Source: Brasenia schreberi (lineage: Eukaryota > Streptophyta > Magnoliopsida > Nymphaeales > Cabombaceae). From it: DNA of 64,000 nucleotides. The notes beneath the pieces were generated by a model that saw nothing but the letters and a program-made list of their open reading frames with translations, had not been told where the DNA came from and made no database searches. This document shows, one piece after another, positions 26,840 through 39,399 of this stretch. A program made the position numbers and the translations under genes. Location of the stretch: assembly GCA_036023115.1 (NCBI GenBank), contig JAYKKT010000041.1:5623501-5687500 (forward strand). Direction: 5' to 3'. Every line of letters begins with the position of its first letter. Position 1 is the stretch's first letter.

Positions 26840-28830
26840 AAGTGTACCTCCAATGCATGAGTTGGATTGAATCAAACCAAACTCAGGATGGGTTGCACAT
26901 AAGGCGAGCCCAACTCAATTCAAGAATGGGTTCACATGAGGCGAGCTCAACCCAATTCAAGATGGGCACATGACCAATCTCAAACAAAGTCAAAGGAGCT
27001 AGTCATACAATAAATTCTAATTAAACCAAGGTAAGAACAAGCTTGACTACAACAAAGCGAACCAAGTTTGGTCGAGCCAAGTCAAAATTGAACTTGATCA
27101 GGCTAAGATGAACGAACCAAAGCCTCTAAACAAGCCTTGATCAAGCTAGCTAAAGTCAAATCGCCACATAGGTGGTCCAACCCAAGCAAAGACCATCCAA
27201 CATGAGGCGGGATGCACTTGGTGAAGATGCACCAAGGTTGGGCTGCACCAAAGTCAAGTTGCACCAAGGTTGGGCTACACCTAGCCAAGACCACACCAAG
27301 TCTAATTGCACAAAAGCGGGTCAGGCTGCATCCAATGGGGACCATGACCAACTTTGACCAAGGTCATGTGACCCCATGTGGCCAGCAAAGCAAAGTGAAT
27401 TGGAACCCATTTGGATCAAGCAAGAACCAACCCCACATCATGGAAGGCTCTAGGGAGATGCCAAAGAATATTCCTTCTTTAGAGGATTCTTGATAACTTT
27501 ATAAATACCAGCCCTTGGGCTGGGTTTCAAGGGAGGCCAACTGGAGAGACAAATCAGTAAGAGAGTAGTGGAAAGAGAGGAAGTGAGGGAGAAGAAAGGG
27601 GCATCCAAGGAGGGAGCAACCCAAGGAAGCCACCGGCCAAGAGAAGAGGCTCGCCCAAGATTGTCGGCTAAGTTTTCCCCTTTTCTCCATTTTTCCAATT
27701 AAATTCAATTGTAATATTTTGGAGCCCTCTTCACCAATCCATTGTAAAAGCAAGAGGACGTGCTGCAAATTCATGCTAAAGGCCATCGGCAAGAAGACCT
27801 CTCACTTGGTTGACATTTAGTTTCTTCTACCCAAATATGTCGTATCTTATACTTCCTCATCCCCTCTATGCTTAAATATATTATCTCTCTTCTCCCCTTT
27901 TTTGATTATTGTTATTTACCTTCAAATTAATTCAAGAAGCCATAAGAGGAACATTAGAAGTCATGTTTTCCATGCAATAATATAAGTATGTAAATTACTC
28001 TTATGGTGGATTAAATATCCATATAAGTTTTTGTAGGGACAGGCAAGGGGTTATGATCACATATATATCCAAGAGAACTATCTTCCTTGAGAGAGATTCT
28101 CCCGGATTTTATATGTAGATGAGTTACCTCCCCAAATATACATAAGTCCTCAACTTAAATTTCTTTGGATAATCACTAATACATTAAGGATCAAATAGGA
28201 TGTATCATTAGTTTCTAAAAAGAAAAATCCACAAATTTCAACATCCTGCATAAGTTGTGTATGATCCTCAAATTTTACAGCCCTTGTCTTTGATCGAAAT
28301 ATTCTGAAATTTGGTCTGAACATTGTATACATACTGTTAACATCCAGTAAAATTTTCAAGAATTATGGATATTGGTAAGGCCAAAAATAAAATCATCAAA
28401 AACCAAACTCAACTCAAAATAGAATCTATCTATACAAAATTTTCTATAATAGACCCTAAGTAAAAACTTCATAATTTTGTTCGTAGATACTCAAAAATTA
28501 TGAAAATTATTTTGTTGGAAAGTTGACATTCATAGCTTTTCAACCTGATCGATTTCATAAAAATAAAAATTCTAAGTGCAAGGATATAATCATTTTATTG
28601 AGCCTTTGTATTTCTGTCACACACTATCTTCTGAATTACATAATCACATTAAATTAGGAATCTTTCCTGTTTTAATTCTAATCATCCAAGAAACCAAAAA
28701 TTCAAATAAAAATATCCAATAAATCTTCATACCTAGATCTTACTTAGGTAAAAATTTTGGGACTTTTGGATCCTCAAAAAACAATAGAAAAATAGAAAAA
28801 TTATTTTGTTGGAAAATAGAACAAGTTCTA
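26840..28830 (+). repeat. Gypsy LTR-like block, plus orientation
   Basis: Contains short repeats of GCACCAAGGTTGGGCTGCAC (27230-27290) and a promoter-like CTTTATAAATACCAGCCC near 27496, followed by a purine-rich leader. The part from 27930 to about 28170 (ATTCAAGAAGCCATAAGAGG; CTCTTATGGTGGATTAA; TGTAGATGAG) recurs in inverted orientation at 32360-32590. It may be the LTR of the plus-strand Gypsy pol that follows. The ends are not defined. Confidence 0.5.
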
Positions 28831-29219
28831 TTTTACTAAACACAAACCAGTTTTGCCAAGTGAATAGTATCTTGTTTTGTGGGTATACTATACATGATGG
28901 ATTTCATAATACCAATACATTTATCAAGGATGAAAAAGAATTACATTAACTCCTTTAGCTCTCAACCAACCATCCAAAGGAGTTCCTATTTGGCCAACTA
29001 AAACTAACAAGAGTTTGTTCGTTTCCGATCGAATTGCAAAAAGATCACTTAAACTAAAGCAACCTACTTATTTCTTTTTTATTAAATTAACATCATCAAA
29101 TCAAGGTGAAGATGTACCAATAGAGGTTTAGGAATTGCTAACAATTTATAAAGATTTATTCTCAGTTGAACTCTCACTAGGATTATCCTAATTCATAGGG
29201 ATAGAATATCACATTTACT

Positions 29220-29975
29220 TGCTGCCCGGTGCGTTCCTTCCCAATAAACCGGCTTATAGGGGAAATCCTGAAGACACTATAGAGTTGGAGAGGCAGGTGG
29301 AAGAGGTACTAAAGCAAGGATACATTCATGAATCTATGAGCTTGTTCCTACCCTACTCGTACACAAAAAGAACGGTTTCATGAGACTATGTATAAATAGT
29401 CGTGCCTTGAATAAAATTACCATTAAGTGGAGATATCTCATACCTAGACTTGATGATTTACTAGACGAATTAGATGGTGCTAAGTTGTTTTCCAAGATAA
29501 ATATGAAGTGTATACCATCATATTCGTATCTGAGAGGGAGATTAATGGAAAACAACATTTAAAACTAAATTTGGGTTGTATAAGTGGTTAGTAATGCCAT
29601 TTGGCCTCACAAATGCACCAAGCACCTTCATGAAATTGATGAACCATATCTTAAGACCTCTCATTGGTAAGTTTATTGTATATTTTGATGATATAATAGT
29701 ATATAGTACCACCATTGATCTTCATTTGCAACATATAAATACCGTGTTAGATTGGTTGAGAGAAAACAAGCTATTGTAAATTTAAAGAAGTGCAAATTTT
29801 GTATAAACCAAATAGAATTTTTGGGTTTCGTTGTCTCTCAAATTAGAGTGGAAGTAGATGCATCTAAAATATCAACAATCAAAGAGTAGTCAACATCGAT
29901 AAAAGTCAATGATGTGCATAGCTTTCATGACTTAGCATCATTCTATAGGCGCTTCATAAAAAAAATTAGCACTAT
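29220..29975 (+). pseudogene. Ty3/Gypsy reverse transcriptase relic, plus strand
   Basis: Successive frames give NKPAYRGNPEDTIELERQVE, RLDDLLDELDGAKLFSKINM, LYKWLVMPFGLTNAPSTFMK, and FIVYFDDIIVYS (the YxDD catalytic box, near 29676). LKKCKFCINQIEFLGFVVS and FYRRFIKKI follow. The order is that of a chromovirus-like Gypsy RT. Several stops and frameshifts disable it. It breaks off near 29990, where a different Gypsy fragment follows. Confidence 0.85.
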
Positions 29976-29989
29976 TAACAACCCTCTTC

Positions 29990-31180
29990 GTTTAACACCA
30001 TTCTATTGGAGGTCCACGACCTGAATGAGACCAACAAGATGTGTTACTTTGAAGATAGCCTTCAAGTCTAAGCATAAACCGAACTAAGAAGCCATGGTAG
30101 TTGTGGAGAGTTTCATGGATCTTAGACTTGCCAAGGCTAGATCCAGTGACTGTGAGACTAGAAACAAGGAGGCTGAATCTTCTCGTAAGACAAATGGAAA
30201 TCAAAAGAAATGAAAAGGGAAGAAGAAATTTAGAGGTGTAAAAGGCCACCAACACTAGCAATTGAAGTTGGGCACTAGGGGTGATGGTGTGGCTTCCACC
30301 TCTAGTTGCAAGGGATTTGCAAGTACTAGTTCTAGTGGAGAATGAGTGCCTAGACTGTCCTTCATTTGCAATGGCCTCAACAGATGTAGTGCTACCTGTA
30401 GCGGGCGAACCTTGCATCTATTCTAGTAGATGGTGGGGTTGAGGCCAATGCATTGGACATTGGAGGTGGTGATGTATAGGTAGGGAGCTTTGTATTGCTC
30501 AATGTCATGTGGATGACCATGGAACCATGATGCATCCTGATTTTCGTCGAGGCCTTCATTACAGTAGTCGCATTAGAGCAATGGCAAACACAGAGCTACT
30601 CACTCAATCATTTTTGCACCTACCGTCTTTTAGTGGAGAGCTGGACTGACCAACTCAACTTTATCGTGACTATGATCAACGATTATAATGTTGTCATGGG
30701 TTGTGATTTTTTCTGCACAACCTTGATGGTTCTTGTTTCACTCTTACGAGGACTCATTTGCGTAGATCCTTGCCAACTCATATTCATCCATAGATGTAAC
30801 CTCGGGAAAGTGCCCGTAGAGAGTTTCTATAGCGTTATGATGTTGTCCATGATGCAACTAAAGGATGGCATGCAAAAGGATTGCTTCACCCTTCTCGAAG
30901 TACTTGGGAGGATGAGGAGCCAACCGACACCTTGTTTGGAGGCACCCCGACAAAGGTTTCTATAGTCTCGGAGGAGTTCCAAGACATGCTGCCAATTGTG
31001 CTTCCTAAGAAACTCCCTCCCTAGCGTAAGTCTCACCACACCATTGAGCTCATCCCCAAGGCAAAACCTCCCAGCCACCCCACATATCGCATGAGTCCTT
31101 TGGAGTTGGAAGAGCTCAGGAAGTAGTTGGGGGAGTTGCTTGAGGCTAGGATGGTTCAACCATATGTTCGAATTACCCAT
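29990..31180 (+). pseudogene. Second Ty3/Gypsy gag-pol relic, plus strand
   Basis: Heavily decayed. The clearest part is near 30960-31180, where mixed frames read EEFQDMLPIVLPKKLPP, HHTIELIPKAKPPSHPTYRM, and SPLELEELRK, which is the conserved entry to the Gypsy RT domain. Upstream, 30000-30440 has lysine/serine-rich gag-like sequence. It does not continue the RT fragment to its left, so two different elements are joined here. Confidence 0.65.
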
Positions 31181-31800
31181 ACTTTTCTAGAGGAAGGCAA
31201 ATACACTTAGTCATGAGCACATTGAGGATACATTAGCTGCAAATGAGAGACTCCAGGGTGAGATGTGAGAATTGGTGAGACGACACATAGAGGAGGATAT
31301 GGTCTATGACCAATGTTGATGATAGGTGATAGAGGGATTGACAGACCAGTATGAGGTGTGTGATGGCTACATATGGATGCATGATAAACAATTGCTCATA
31401 CCAAAGACTAGGGAGCTTAGGAGGAGGTTCATGTATGAGACGTATGAGAGTGATGTACATAAAATTTTTAGTCCCATGTAGACTTAAGACTTGCAAAAAA
31501 ATGTGCGTCGGCGTGATAGGATGTTTACTTAAACTTGAAAAGGTTTGGATCTGACTTTGACTTCTTAGGCGAATATGAGAAAGTAGGTTCTTATCGACAT
31601 ATGCCTTTTTGAATCGGCACTCAAGGGTCAACTTAGACGCTTAAGAGGAGTTATCTTGAAATCCAAAGTTCTCTTAAAATAGTTTCGATCTAAAGGAGCC
31701 TTTTCTAAAAGCACATTTTATGCATAACTAGGTTAAGTTCTGTGAAAATATAATTGATTTTGTTTCATAGAGTTTGTCTTTTATCGAGGCACTTTTTGAG
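31181..31800. other. Unassigned retroelement sequence
   Basis: No intact coding. At 31589-31660 a segment (minus-strand reading ECRFKKAYVDKNLL) matches 23281-23345, which indicates a shared dispersed repeat. Confidence 0.4.
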
Positions 31801-31849
31801 AAAAACAAATCCTAAAAATTTTGTCCCAATAAGTGTTGGGTATGATGTT

Positions 31850-33130
31850 GATTGAAGATTTTTGTTTATATTTTTCAATCCCTTAGTGATCAGATAAAAA
31901 TTAGAGAGAATTTTTCAACTAAATGTTATTCGGGAATTTGGATAATGCTTATGACTGAAACTCAAGGCCTTAGTAAAACGCCTATAACTTGGTATGTAGA
32001 TCTCTTACTTTCATGAAATTTATCACTTGAAAAGCTACAAATGTTGTATTTTTTATGACACCATCCTTGATGGATTTGGAAACTTATAGACCTAGTTATA
32101 TCAGGTTAACCGAATGAGGGTTGCAAAACTTCAGTAACAGGTACATTCAGTCCGGATGCAATTTGATTTTTCTAGGTTGGTTCCACTTAAGTAAAAGTCT
32201 TAGCAACATTTTCCTTAGAAATGCATTCGGGAAAAATCCAACAACCCAACAGGTTTATACAGGATGCTAAAATTTTTAGAGATTTTCTTGTAGAAGATAA
32301 TGATGGATCAGATTAGGAGGTTTATGATTAAGTGTTCACTCAAAGAATTTTGTTAAGGACTTATGTTAGTTCGGGGTGAAACTCATCCACATATATATCC
32401 TCGGGGCTCATCTCTAAGAAGGTTGCAAACTTGGGAAATATATACGATCATAGCCCAATATCCTCCCCAATATAAACTTGTTGGTGATTAATCCATCATA
32501 AGAGTGATTACATACTCATGTCATCGAATGCAATTGGGTAATTATGTCCCTCTTATGGCTTCTTGAATAAAGTTAGGGACAACCAATCCGCCAAAAAATG
32601 AGAGAAGGGATGATATATCATATAAGCATATAATAAGAAGAGAGAGTATAAGATATTGATATATTGATGAAGAATCAATATAAATTTATGAAGTGAATAG
32701 ATTCTTCTCAACTATAGCCCGCTCCTTCGTGGCTCTAGACTTAGATGATCCTCCTTTTGCAATGATATATCATAAAAATAGTTGTTTTTTCTTGAGATAC
32801 ATTGATTTGGGAAAAAGCTCCGAGTTTACAATGAATGGGATAAAATGAAAGGGGAGGAGAAGTGGCTTGAAGGCTTCTCTCTTGGTCTCTCTCCTTCTTC
32901 TCTTGGTTGATTCTCCCTTGGCTGACTCTCTTCTCTCTTGGGTTGGTTTTCTTTCTTTCTTGGGTTCTCCTTTTGTTGGCCAAAGCCCTTATTTATAGAC
33001 ACCAAATCAAGATGGATCATCTCTAGGTTACTTGGCCGGATTTGGATCTAAATCCAATCCATTAAGGGACCAACATTGCGGCGTAACTGTTGGAGGCATC
33101 CACACGTGGCACATGGGAAGAGGGTTAGAT
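31850..33130 (-). repeat. Gypsy LTR-like block, minus orientation
   Basis: Inverted relative of the block at 27490-28170. It has a minus-strand GTCTATAAATAAGGGC promoter-like site near 32986-33001, then a purine-rich leader, and the shared CATAAGAGGGACATAATT and CTCTTATGATGGATTAATC motifs (32440-32570). Lying left of minus-strand Gypsy pol, it could be that element's 3' LTR. The ends are not fixed. Confidence 0.5.
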
Positions 33131-34540
33131 GTGACAGGGCATACACTACTCATTTTTAAACCCGTTTATTCTATTTTTGCCTTTTAAATATTTTATTTTT
33201 ATAGGGGTAAAATGATTATTATGCAAATATTTTGTACTATAACTTATTTTGGTGTCAAATACCTCAACTTAACTTCTACAACCCCTTTCTTGAAGAAAGA
33301 ATGCTTGAAACAATGAAATTTTGCCAATACAGTCTTGATGGTAAAATGATCATTTTTAGATTTTGTAAAGTTTGAAATTTTTTGATGGGTCTTGAAGTAG
33401 TCCTAATTTTCAGGAAATTTTTGGTGTTTGTAGATGCTCTTCTTTGTCATTAACCAAATTTATTTGCTTGATGGCAAAGAATAACACAACTAAAATTTTT
33501 CTTCAAAGATCTTATTTGACCGTATGAACTTCCTTTTTTCTTGTTAGGGGACTCATTTCTTGAACTTGGGTTGTCCTAACTCCAGGAGAGGACTTCTAAC
33601 CAAAGGAGACTTAATGGATCCAATGAAAATAATGTTATTATAAATGCACATGAGCATGAGGTATGTGAGATGCAACGGATGAATCAAGTATGTTGGAGAC
33701 TTTATGAGATATTTTGAGAGCTTGAAGAGGTCCCATGAAAGGTGACTGCTGTAAGTGGGATATCCTTTATGCCCATTTTCTTGATACTTTGTGGTTTTGT
33801 AAAATCCTTTTTGAAAGGTACTCTCCTTTATTTTTCATCTAACAGGACTTTCATCTCCTATATTTTCTGTAACTTCGGTCTTAGTTCTTCATTACTCTTG
33901 TGGAGATTTTTATTATTGGAAAAGCTTAACAACATTTCAAAACTTTATTTTTTACACTATAAGGCCTAATCCTCAAACAAAATGAGAACCAAATTGGTAG
34001 GTTATATTCCTACTTTAGGATTATATTGATTGACTTTTTCTCCTTTGGTATAAATGGTATGGGGTAAAGAGAGAATTTTCATGATCCCTTCTGAAGCGTC
34101 TCATGGTATAAAAAGGAAATTTTGAGAAAATCCACTTACTTTTGGAGCTTCACATTTTCATAAGAGTTTTTTTCTTTTGTAGGAAGACCTCTATATTAGA
34201 GGTTGATTTTTCTTTTATTTTTTTTGGCTTTCGAGGCATTAGGTCTTTGCCCTTTATTTTTGGAGGGCGAAATGAGAAACAACTTATTTCTTTGGATACT
34301 CAATCAAAATGTTGGGTTGATGGAATAGGTAGATGTGAAACCTCAATGGATCGGGTGTTGAGGTTTGGGTCAATCCTCAAGGAGGATGCCAAAGAAGAGA
34401 GACAATCTGCTATAGTGTTGTCCTCTCTACCAATGCATGTGAGTATACATTATTTGAACGGATTGACCAACTTGGTGGCCAACTTATAGTATGGAATCAA
34501 CCTTTCATGTTTGACTTACCAAATTTTTGAAATTTAGTTT
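33131..34540. other. Unassigned sequence between an LTR-like block and Gypsy pol
   Basis: AT-rich, with plus-strand open frames (33742-33969; 34142-34489) that have no family features. It is probably the eroded 3' interior of the minus-strand Gypsy element. Confidence 0.35.
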
Positions 34541-34559
34541 ATAACAAGAATAAAATTTT

Positions 34560-37150
34560 CAAAGACTTAAACACATGATGCCCCTAGTTTTTGCAAAGCT
34601 TTTAGGCCCTATATGAGTGCCTCATAATTGGCCACATTATTCGAACAAGAAAACTCTAAGCAAAAAGACAATGGGATTTCTCTCTTTACCCCAAGAGAGT
34701 TTTGAAATATAGTAAATGGCATACTTCTTAAAGCTATCATCCTCATATTGCATTGGAGGATTTAACAAAAAGGTTTTCAATTTTTTAAAAGCCTCTTAAT
34801 ACTCAAAATCCTAGAGGAATTTGATCATTTTCTCAAAAGTTTGTTGAAGGGTTCACATCTTGTTGCCAAATTAGAAATAAATCGTCTAATGACTTGGATG
34901 CAACCTTAGAGGCTCCTAATTTGAGTTAGGTTAGAAGGTGGCGGCATGTCTATGGCTCGATACTTTGAGGGGTAAACTTTTATGCCCCTTTGGCTAACCA
35001 TAAACACTAAAAGTTTTTCCGACTCTACTCCAAAAATACACTTTTGATAGTTTAGTTTTACATGATAAAGCCTAAGTCGTTCAAAAACTTTCTGTAAAGA
35101 TTCTATATAAGCAAAATAAGTTTTTCATTTCACCAAAAGTTCATCAACATATACTTCTAAAAGCTTATAGATTTGGTAATGAAAAATAGTCATCATGACT
35201 CTTTGGTAAGTGACACCAGTATTTTTTAAACCAAAAGGCATGACAGTGTAACAATATGTGACTCAAGGTGTGATAAAAGTTGTTTTATGTTTATCTTTTG
35301 AAGCCCAGTAACCTGAATAACCATCTATAAAAGAGAATATTTCATGATTAGTCATGCTATCTACAATCAAATCAATATTAGGCAAATGAAAGTTATCTTT
35401 TGGAGTGACTTTGTTCAAGTTTCTGAAATATATGCAATCATGATTTTTGGACTTTCGAACAACAACTGTATTTGAAAGCCAATTAGAGTAAGCAATGAGT
35501 TTGATAAAACCAGCCTTTAAAAGATCCTCTACACCCTCTTTAACTTGGAGGTAGATATCAGGATTAATTTTTCTAAGTTTTTGCTTGATAGTCTTAACAC
35601 CGGGATCTAAAGTTATGCGATGTTACATGACTTTAGGATCTAATCAGAGCATATCCTTATAGGTTTATGCAAAAATATCAATGTATGATTTAAGGAACTC
35701 TATGAAGGATGTTCTTTCGAGTTTATGTAGGCAAGTTCATGTTTTAACACATTTTTTATGAGACTCGGTTCCTAGGTTAACTTCTAAAAAGTTCCCTCCT
35801 ACAAAACTTGAAGGATTTTCAAAGTTAAGAATTTTATGGAACTTGGAGAGCTCTGTAGTTTGATCATCCTCTTTCATGAGTGGATCTTCTTCCTTGCTCT
35901 ATTCCATCTTAAATGATTTAGAAGATGATGATCCTTCATAAGAACACGATTTTGGGTTGAGGATGTATAAAGGTTTTGACAAAATCATATTTTGTGATGA
36001 CACATGATTTTGAAAAATAAGTTTTTGATGAATTTTTTATTTTTAAATTTTTTATAATTTTATTTGGTTTTTTCAATATTTTTGGAATTTTAAGACACGC
36101 TTTCGGAAAAAAAATATAAAACACTTTCTTTTTTGGGAATTTTGAACCTTTTATTGTTTTCATATTTTCCAAGATTTTTTATTATTTTTGGTTTTTGAAA
36201 TTTTCTAAATGTTCTTGGTTTTTTCAAACATTTTTTTGCATTTTTGATAGAGAAAGTGGTACTTTCCACCATGCCTATAAGAAAAAACTATGAATTAGTT
36301 TTCGAAGAAGATATCTAAATCATAGGTTTTGGTTTTAGTGGGCTCTAGGATACCCAAACCCAAATGGTTTTGGGTAGAGGTTTGGGAAGTTTCAATGGGT
36401 CAAAGCCTAAACCATATAGACCTTGGTTTGGAGATGGCACAAGGAATTTCAAATGCCCTTAACCCTCTATTCCTAGACCTTGGTAAGGTGTATAACCCAT
36501 GTTTAGGAGCATCTTTCAAGACTTTTCAAGTTTGGAAAACTTGGGATAGAGATGATGATTTTGAAACATGCTATTATCTATGGAATATGATGTGCTATAC
36601 ACCCTAGGTCTTTTAGAGAAGTCTAGAACATGGATGCTTGAGGTAGGAGATAAACCGCTAGGGATCGACCCCATGATGATTTTCTCATTCTTGCAACTTG
36701 GGTGTCGACATAGTTCACTCGTGATGCATGGGGAGTTTTAGATTCTTTCGAGGTTTAAGTCACTCAACCTGAACACCACTATGACCTTATCTTCCCAAGG
36801 GATCTTGACAGGTTGATGGAAGGTTGAGGAAACAACCTTAAAGGAGTATTTCTAAGGCCTTTCTAGCAACAAGTTATAATGAAAGTTGATGTCTAAGACA
36901 TGAAACAACCCTACATGTTAGATTGGGTGTATTTCCATGGGAAGTTCAATCAACCCGAGGGAGTGGGAGAAATTACCATCATACCCCGTGATGACAATGA
37001 TACTTAGTTCGATCCTCTCTAATGCAACTCCAACTTACAAGGCTATATTAAAGGGAAGGATGTTTAGGCCCCCGCAACCATCGACCAGACACTTTCTCAC
37101 AAAATGGTGATTCAAAATCACATCTATATGCAAGGCATGGTTGTGGATTG
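34560..37150 (-). pseudogene. Tat/Ogre-type Ty3/Gypsy pol relic, minus strand
   Basis: From right to left on the minus strand: a protease-like segment (FHVLDINFHYNLLLERP near 36840-36920), a G-patch-like stretch (NMGYTPYQGLG, near 36500), the entry to RT (IDIFA, a stop, TYKDML; then RKINPDIYLQVKEGVEDLLK near 35500-35680), RT core (FSFIDGYSGYWASKDKHKT near 35285-35345), the catalytic box as YVDELLVK (35131-35160), and an RNase H part (EFSCSNNVANYEALI near 34620-34660). The G-patch and RNase H sequence type point to the Tat/Ogre lineage. Stops are scattered, so it is dead. Confidence 0.78.
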
Positions 37151-38990
37151 TTAGAAGACTACTCAACTAATCTTCTTTAAAGACAATTGGAATTTCAATG
37201 AGAATGGGCAAGATCAATAAGGACAATGACTTGTGAGTTATGGATGTGCTAACCTTTTTTTTCTAGAATTCCATCCAATACTTGTTTATGTTTAGGCGAG
37301 ATTTTGATCAACTCTAAAATAGACATGTTGATTCAAGGTTTTGATAAATATTTTTTTATATCATATGGAGGTGACACAACATTTGTACCCTTATCAACAC
37401 CATGGGATGAATAAGGAATGGTGCACGCTTTTCGGGGGCAGGTAAAACGACCGCCTCCTTTCTTGATTCGTTCCTCAAGTGCGAGAGTTTGTAGCTACTT
37501 TCGGACCTAGTAACCTCTTCAACGCTTTCTCTATGGCTCGTGCTAATTGAGCTCTATGTTGGTGTGGAGATTGTGGTGCACCACGAATGACTATCCAGGC
37601 TCATGAACCGTGTGATGTGTGGCAAGTAGAGTGAACTGCATGCAATGCATGATCACAACAAGCATGAGCGACAATTTCATGAGAATTCTTGAGGGAGAAA
37701 TGTATCATTTTTTAGCTTTGATCCATGCTTGCGTGTTTGAGGAAAGGCTCATCAAAACTAGCTTGGGAAGGCTTCGACTCCTCGAAATGTGGATCTTGTC
37801 TTGCTCAATCAAGTTCTCTATTTTGTTTTTCAAAAAAAGAAATCATTTATATCATAGTCCTACATGTGTATAATATAGTTTAGTTCTTTCATTTTTTTTA
37901 TTTTTTGGATTTTTGGAATGGAAGGTTTAGACTTATGAAAAGAAGGTTTATTGGGGTTAGATGGGGAAGTCTGAATTCTAACACTTGTTATCGTTTGAGA
38001 TTTAACCACTCATCCGAGGTAGATGATCCATAGATTGTGGGCTTTGGTTTTGAAGAAAAGCCCTTAGCTTTCAAAAGGTCATCGTACACTCCCTCTTCTC
38101 TACTTATACTTTGGTTTGCTACATAACCTGGCAGAATTCGCCAATGCAGTTCATCAACTCTCTTCCGACTCTCGACATGTTATTATTGGAGCCAACTTAA
38201 CTTTGGTATTCATTCATGCATACTCGAGACACCTATACACTCATGTTATCTATCTTGGAGTGAGGGAGGGTTTGGAAGGGTGATGGAACTCAGCGGAAGA
38301 CTTGAATGTTTATTTGCAAAATTGTAGAGCAAGTGCAGACCGATTTATTACAAAGGGAATGATAGCCTTTTATAGCCATCGGATGAGACCTTGGTGAAGG
38401 GTCTAGTGATTGGGATACGGATCATGGATCTGATCCAAGCCTAAGCACTACATGATCCAATTTATGACTACACTAAGGACTAATCTAATGTCACTAAGCT
38501 AGGCTTACCTAAGAGGGATTTACCATAGCCGACTAGGCCTATTTGAAGGGATTATGTACAAGCATGGCTATAAGTTGATCATGCACAACTATAAAAACTC
38601 AAAATTAGGAAAATTTGTTTTGGTTCATAGAATTAGTTTTATATATTAATTTTTAAAGCATATGAGATGATTGTAAAAATCTTGAATAATTGGAGAAAAA
38701 ACAACTACATAAGTGTTTTGGATCCAATTGAGAAGACCCCACACAACATGATGCAATCAATGTGCTTGCCACCTAACATGAGTATAGGATAGGTTGTCAA
38801 AGGATAAGTTGAGCCTTTTCATGTTCTATTTATGGGTTTTGAGCCTAAGCCTCACCATTTTCATAAAACCAAGTTCAATTTCCGTAGCCTATCCATTGTT
38901 AAACATCATTGAGTCTTAATTGTGCCCATCCATTTGATGTAAACCTTTGTCCTAGTCATATCGAGTTGAATCTTAGAAGAACTTATTAGG
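37151..38990. other. Probable 5' part of the minus-strand Gypsy element
   Basis: No clear domain. Small open frames occur on both strands. I could not find a right-hand LTR that matches the block at 31850-33130. Confidence 0.3.
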
Positions 38991-38998
38991 CTACATAA

Positions 38999-39110
38999 GT
39001 GTGTGTGTGTATATATATATATTTGTATGTATTGATACTCCATATACATATACATATGCACATATAAAAATAAATAAATAAATATTGTATATATATGTGT
39101 GAGTATACAG
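38999..39110. repeat. GT/AT microsatellite cluster
   Basis: (GT)n then (AT)n at 38999-39022, followed by ATACATATACATAT-type and (AAAT)n runs to about 39110. Confidence 0.85.
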
Positions 39111-39399
39111 TCTTGGGCATAATTTTCATGGAGCATGTATGTGCAAGCCTAAGTACATGTGCATGATGTGTTTGATGGATAAATTTGGTTGAAAATATAT
39201 TTTGAAAAAGGCCTCTTCCTATGCATGCTAGGTTTCTAAAAAATAAATAAATTGAATCTTATTCCAAAAAATTCAAAATTCAAATCTTATCCCAAAGCTT
39301 CCAAAATCTAGACTATAATCAATTATTTCCACAAGTTACAATATCTAAATTTATGATGTTGAAAATTTTCCCAAAATTTAATCTATTCAAAGGTTTTCA

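Noticed and set aside
27103..27792. Overlapping open frames on both strands in the 27-kb region
   Set aside because: They result from short repeats and purine-rich leader sequence of an LTR-like block, and no protein family fits.
34142..34489. 115-codon plus-strand open frame
   Set aside because: It lies in eroded minus-strand Gypsy sequence, has no motif, and its hydrophobic start reflects T-rich composition.
38280..38350. Possible primer-binding site and LTR edge of the minus-strand Gypsy element
   Set aside because: The candidate does not match a tRNA end well, and no sequence here pairs with the LTR-like block at 31850-33130.
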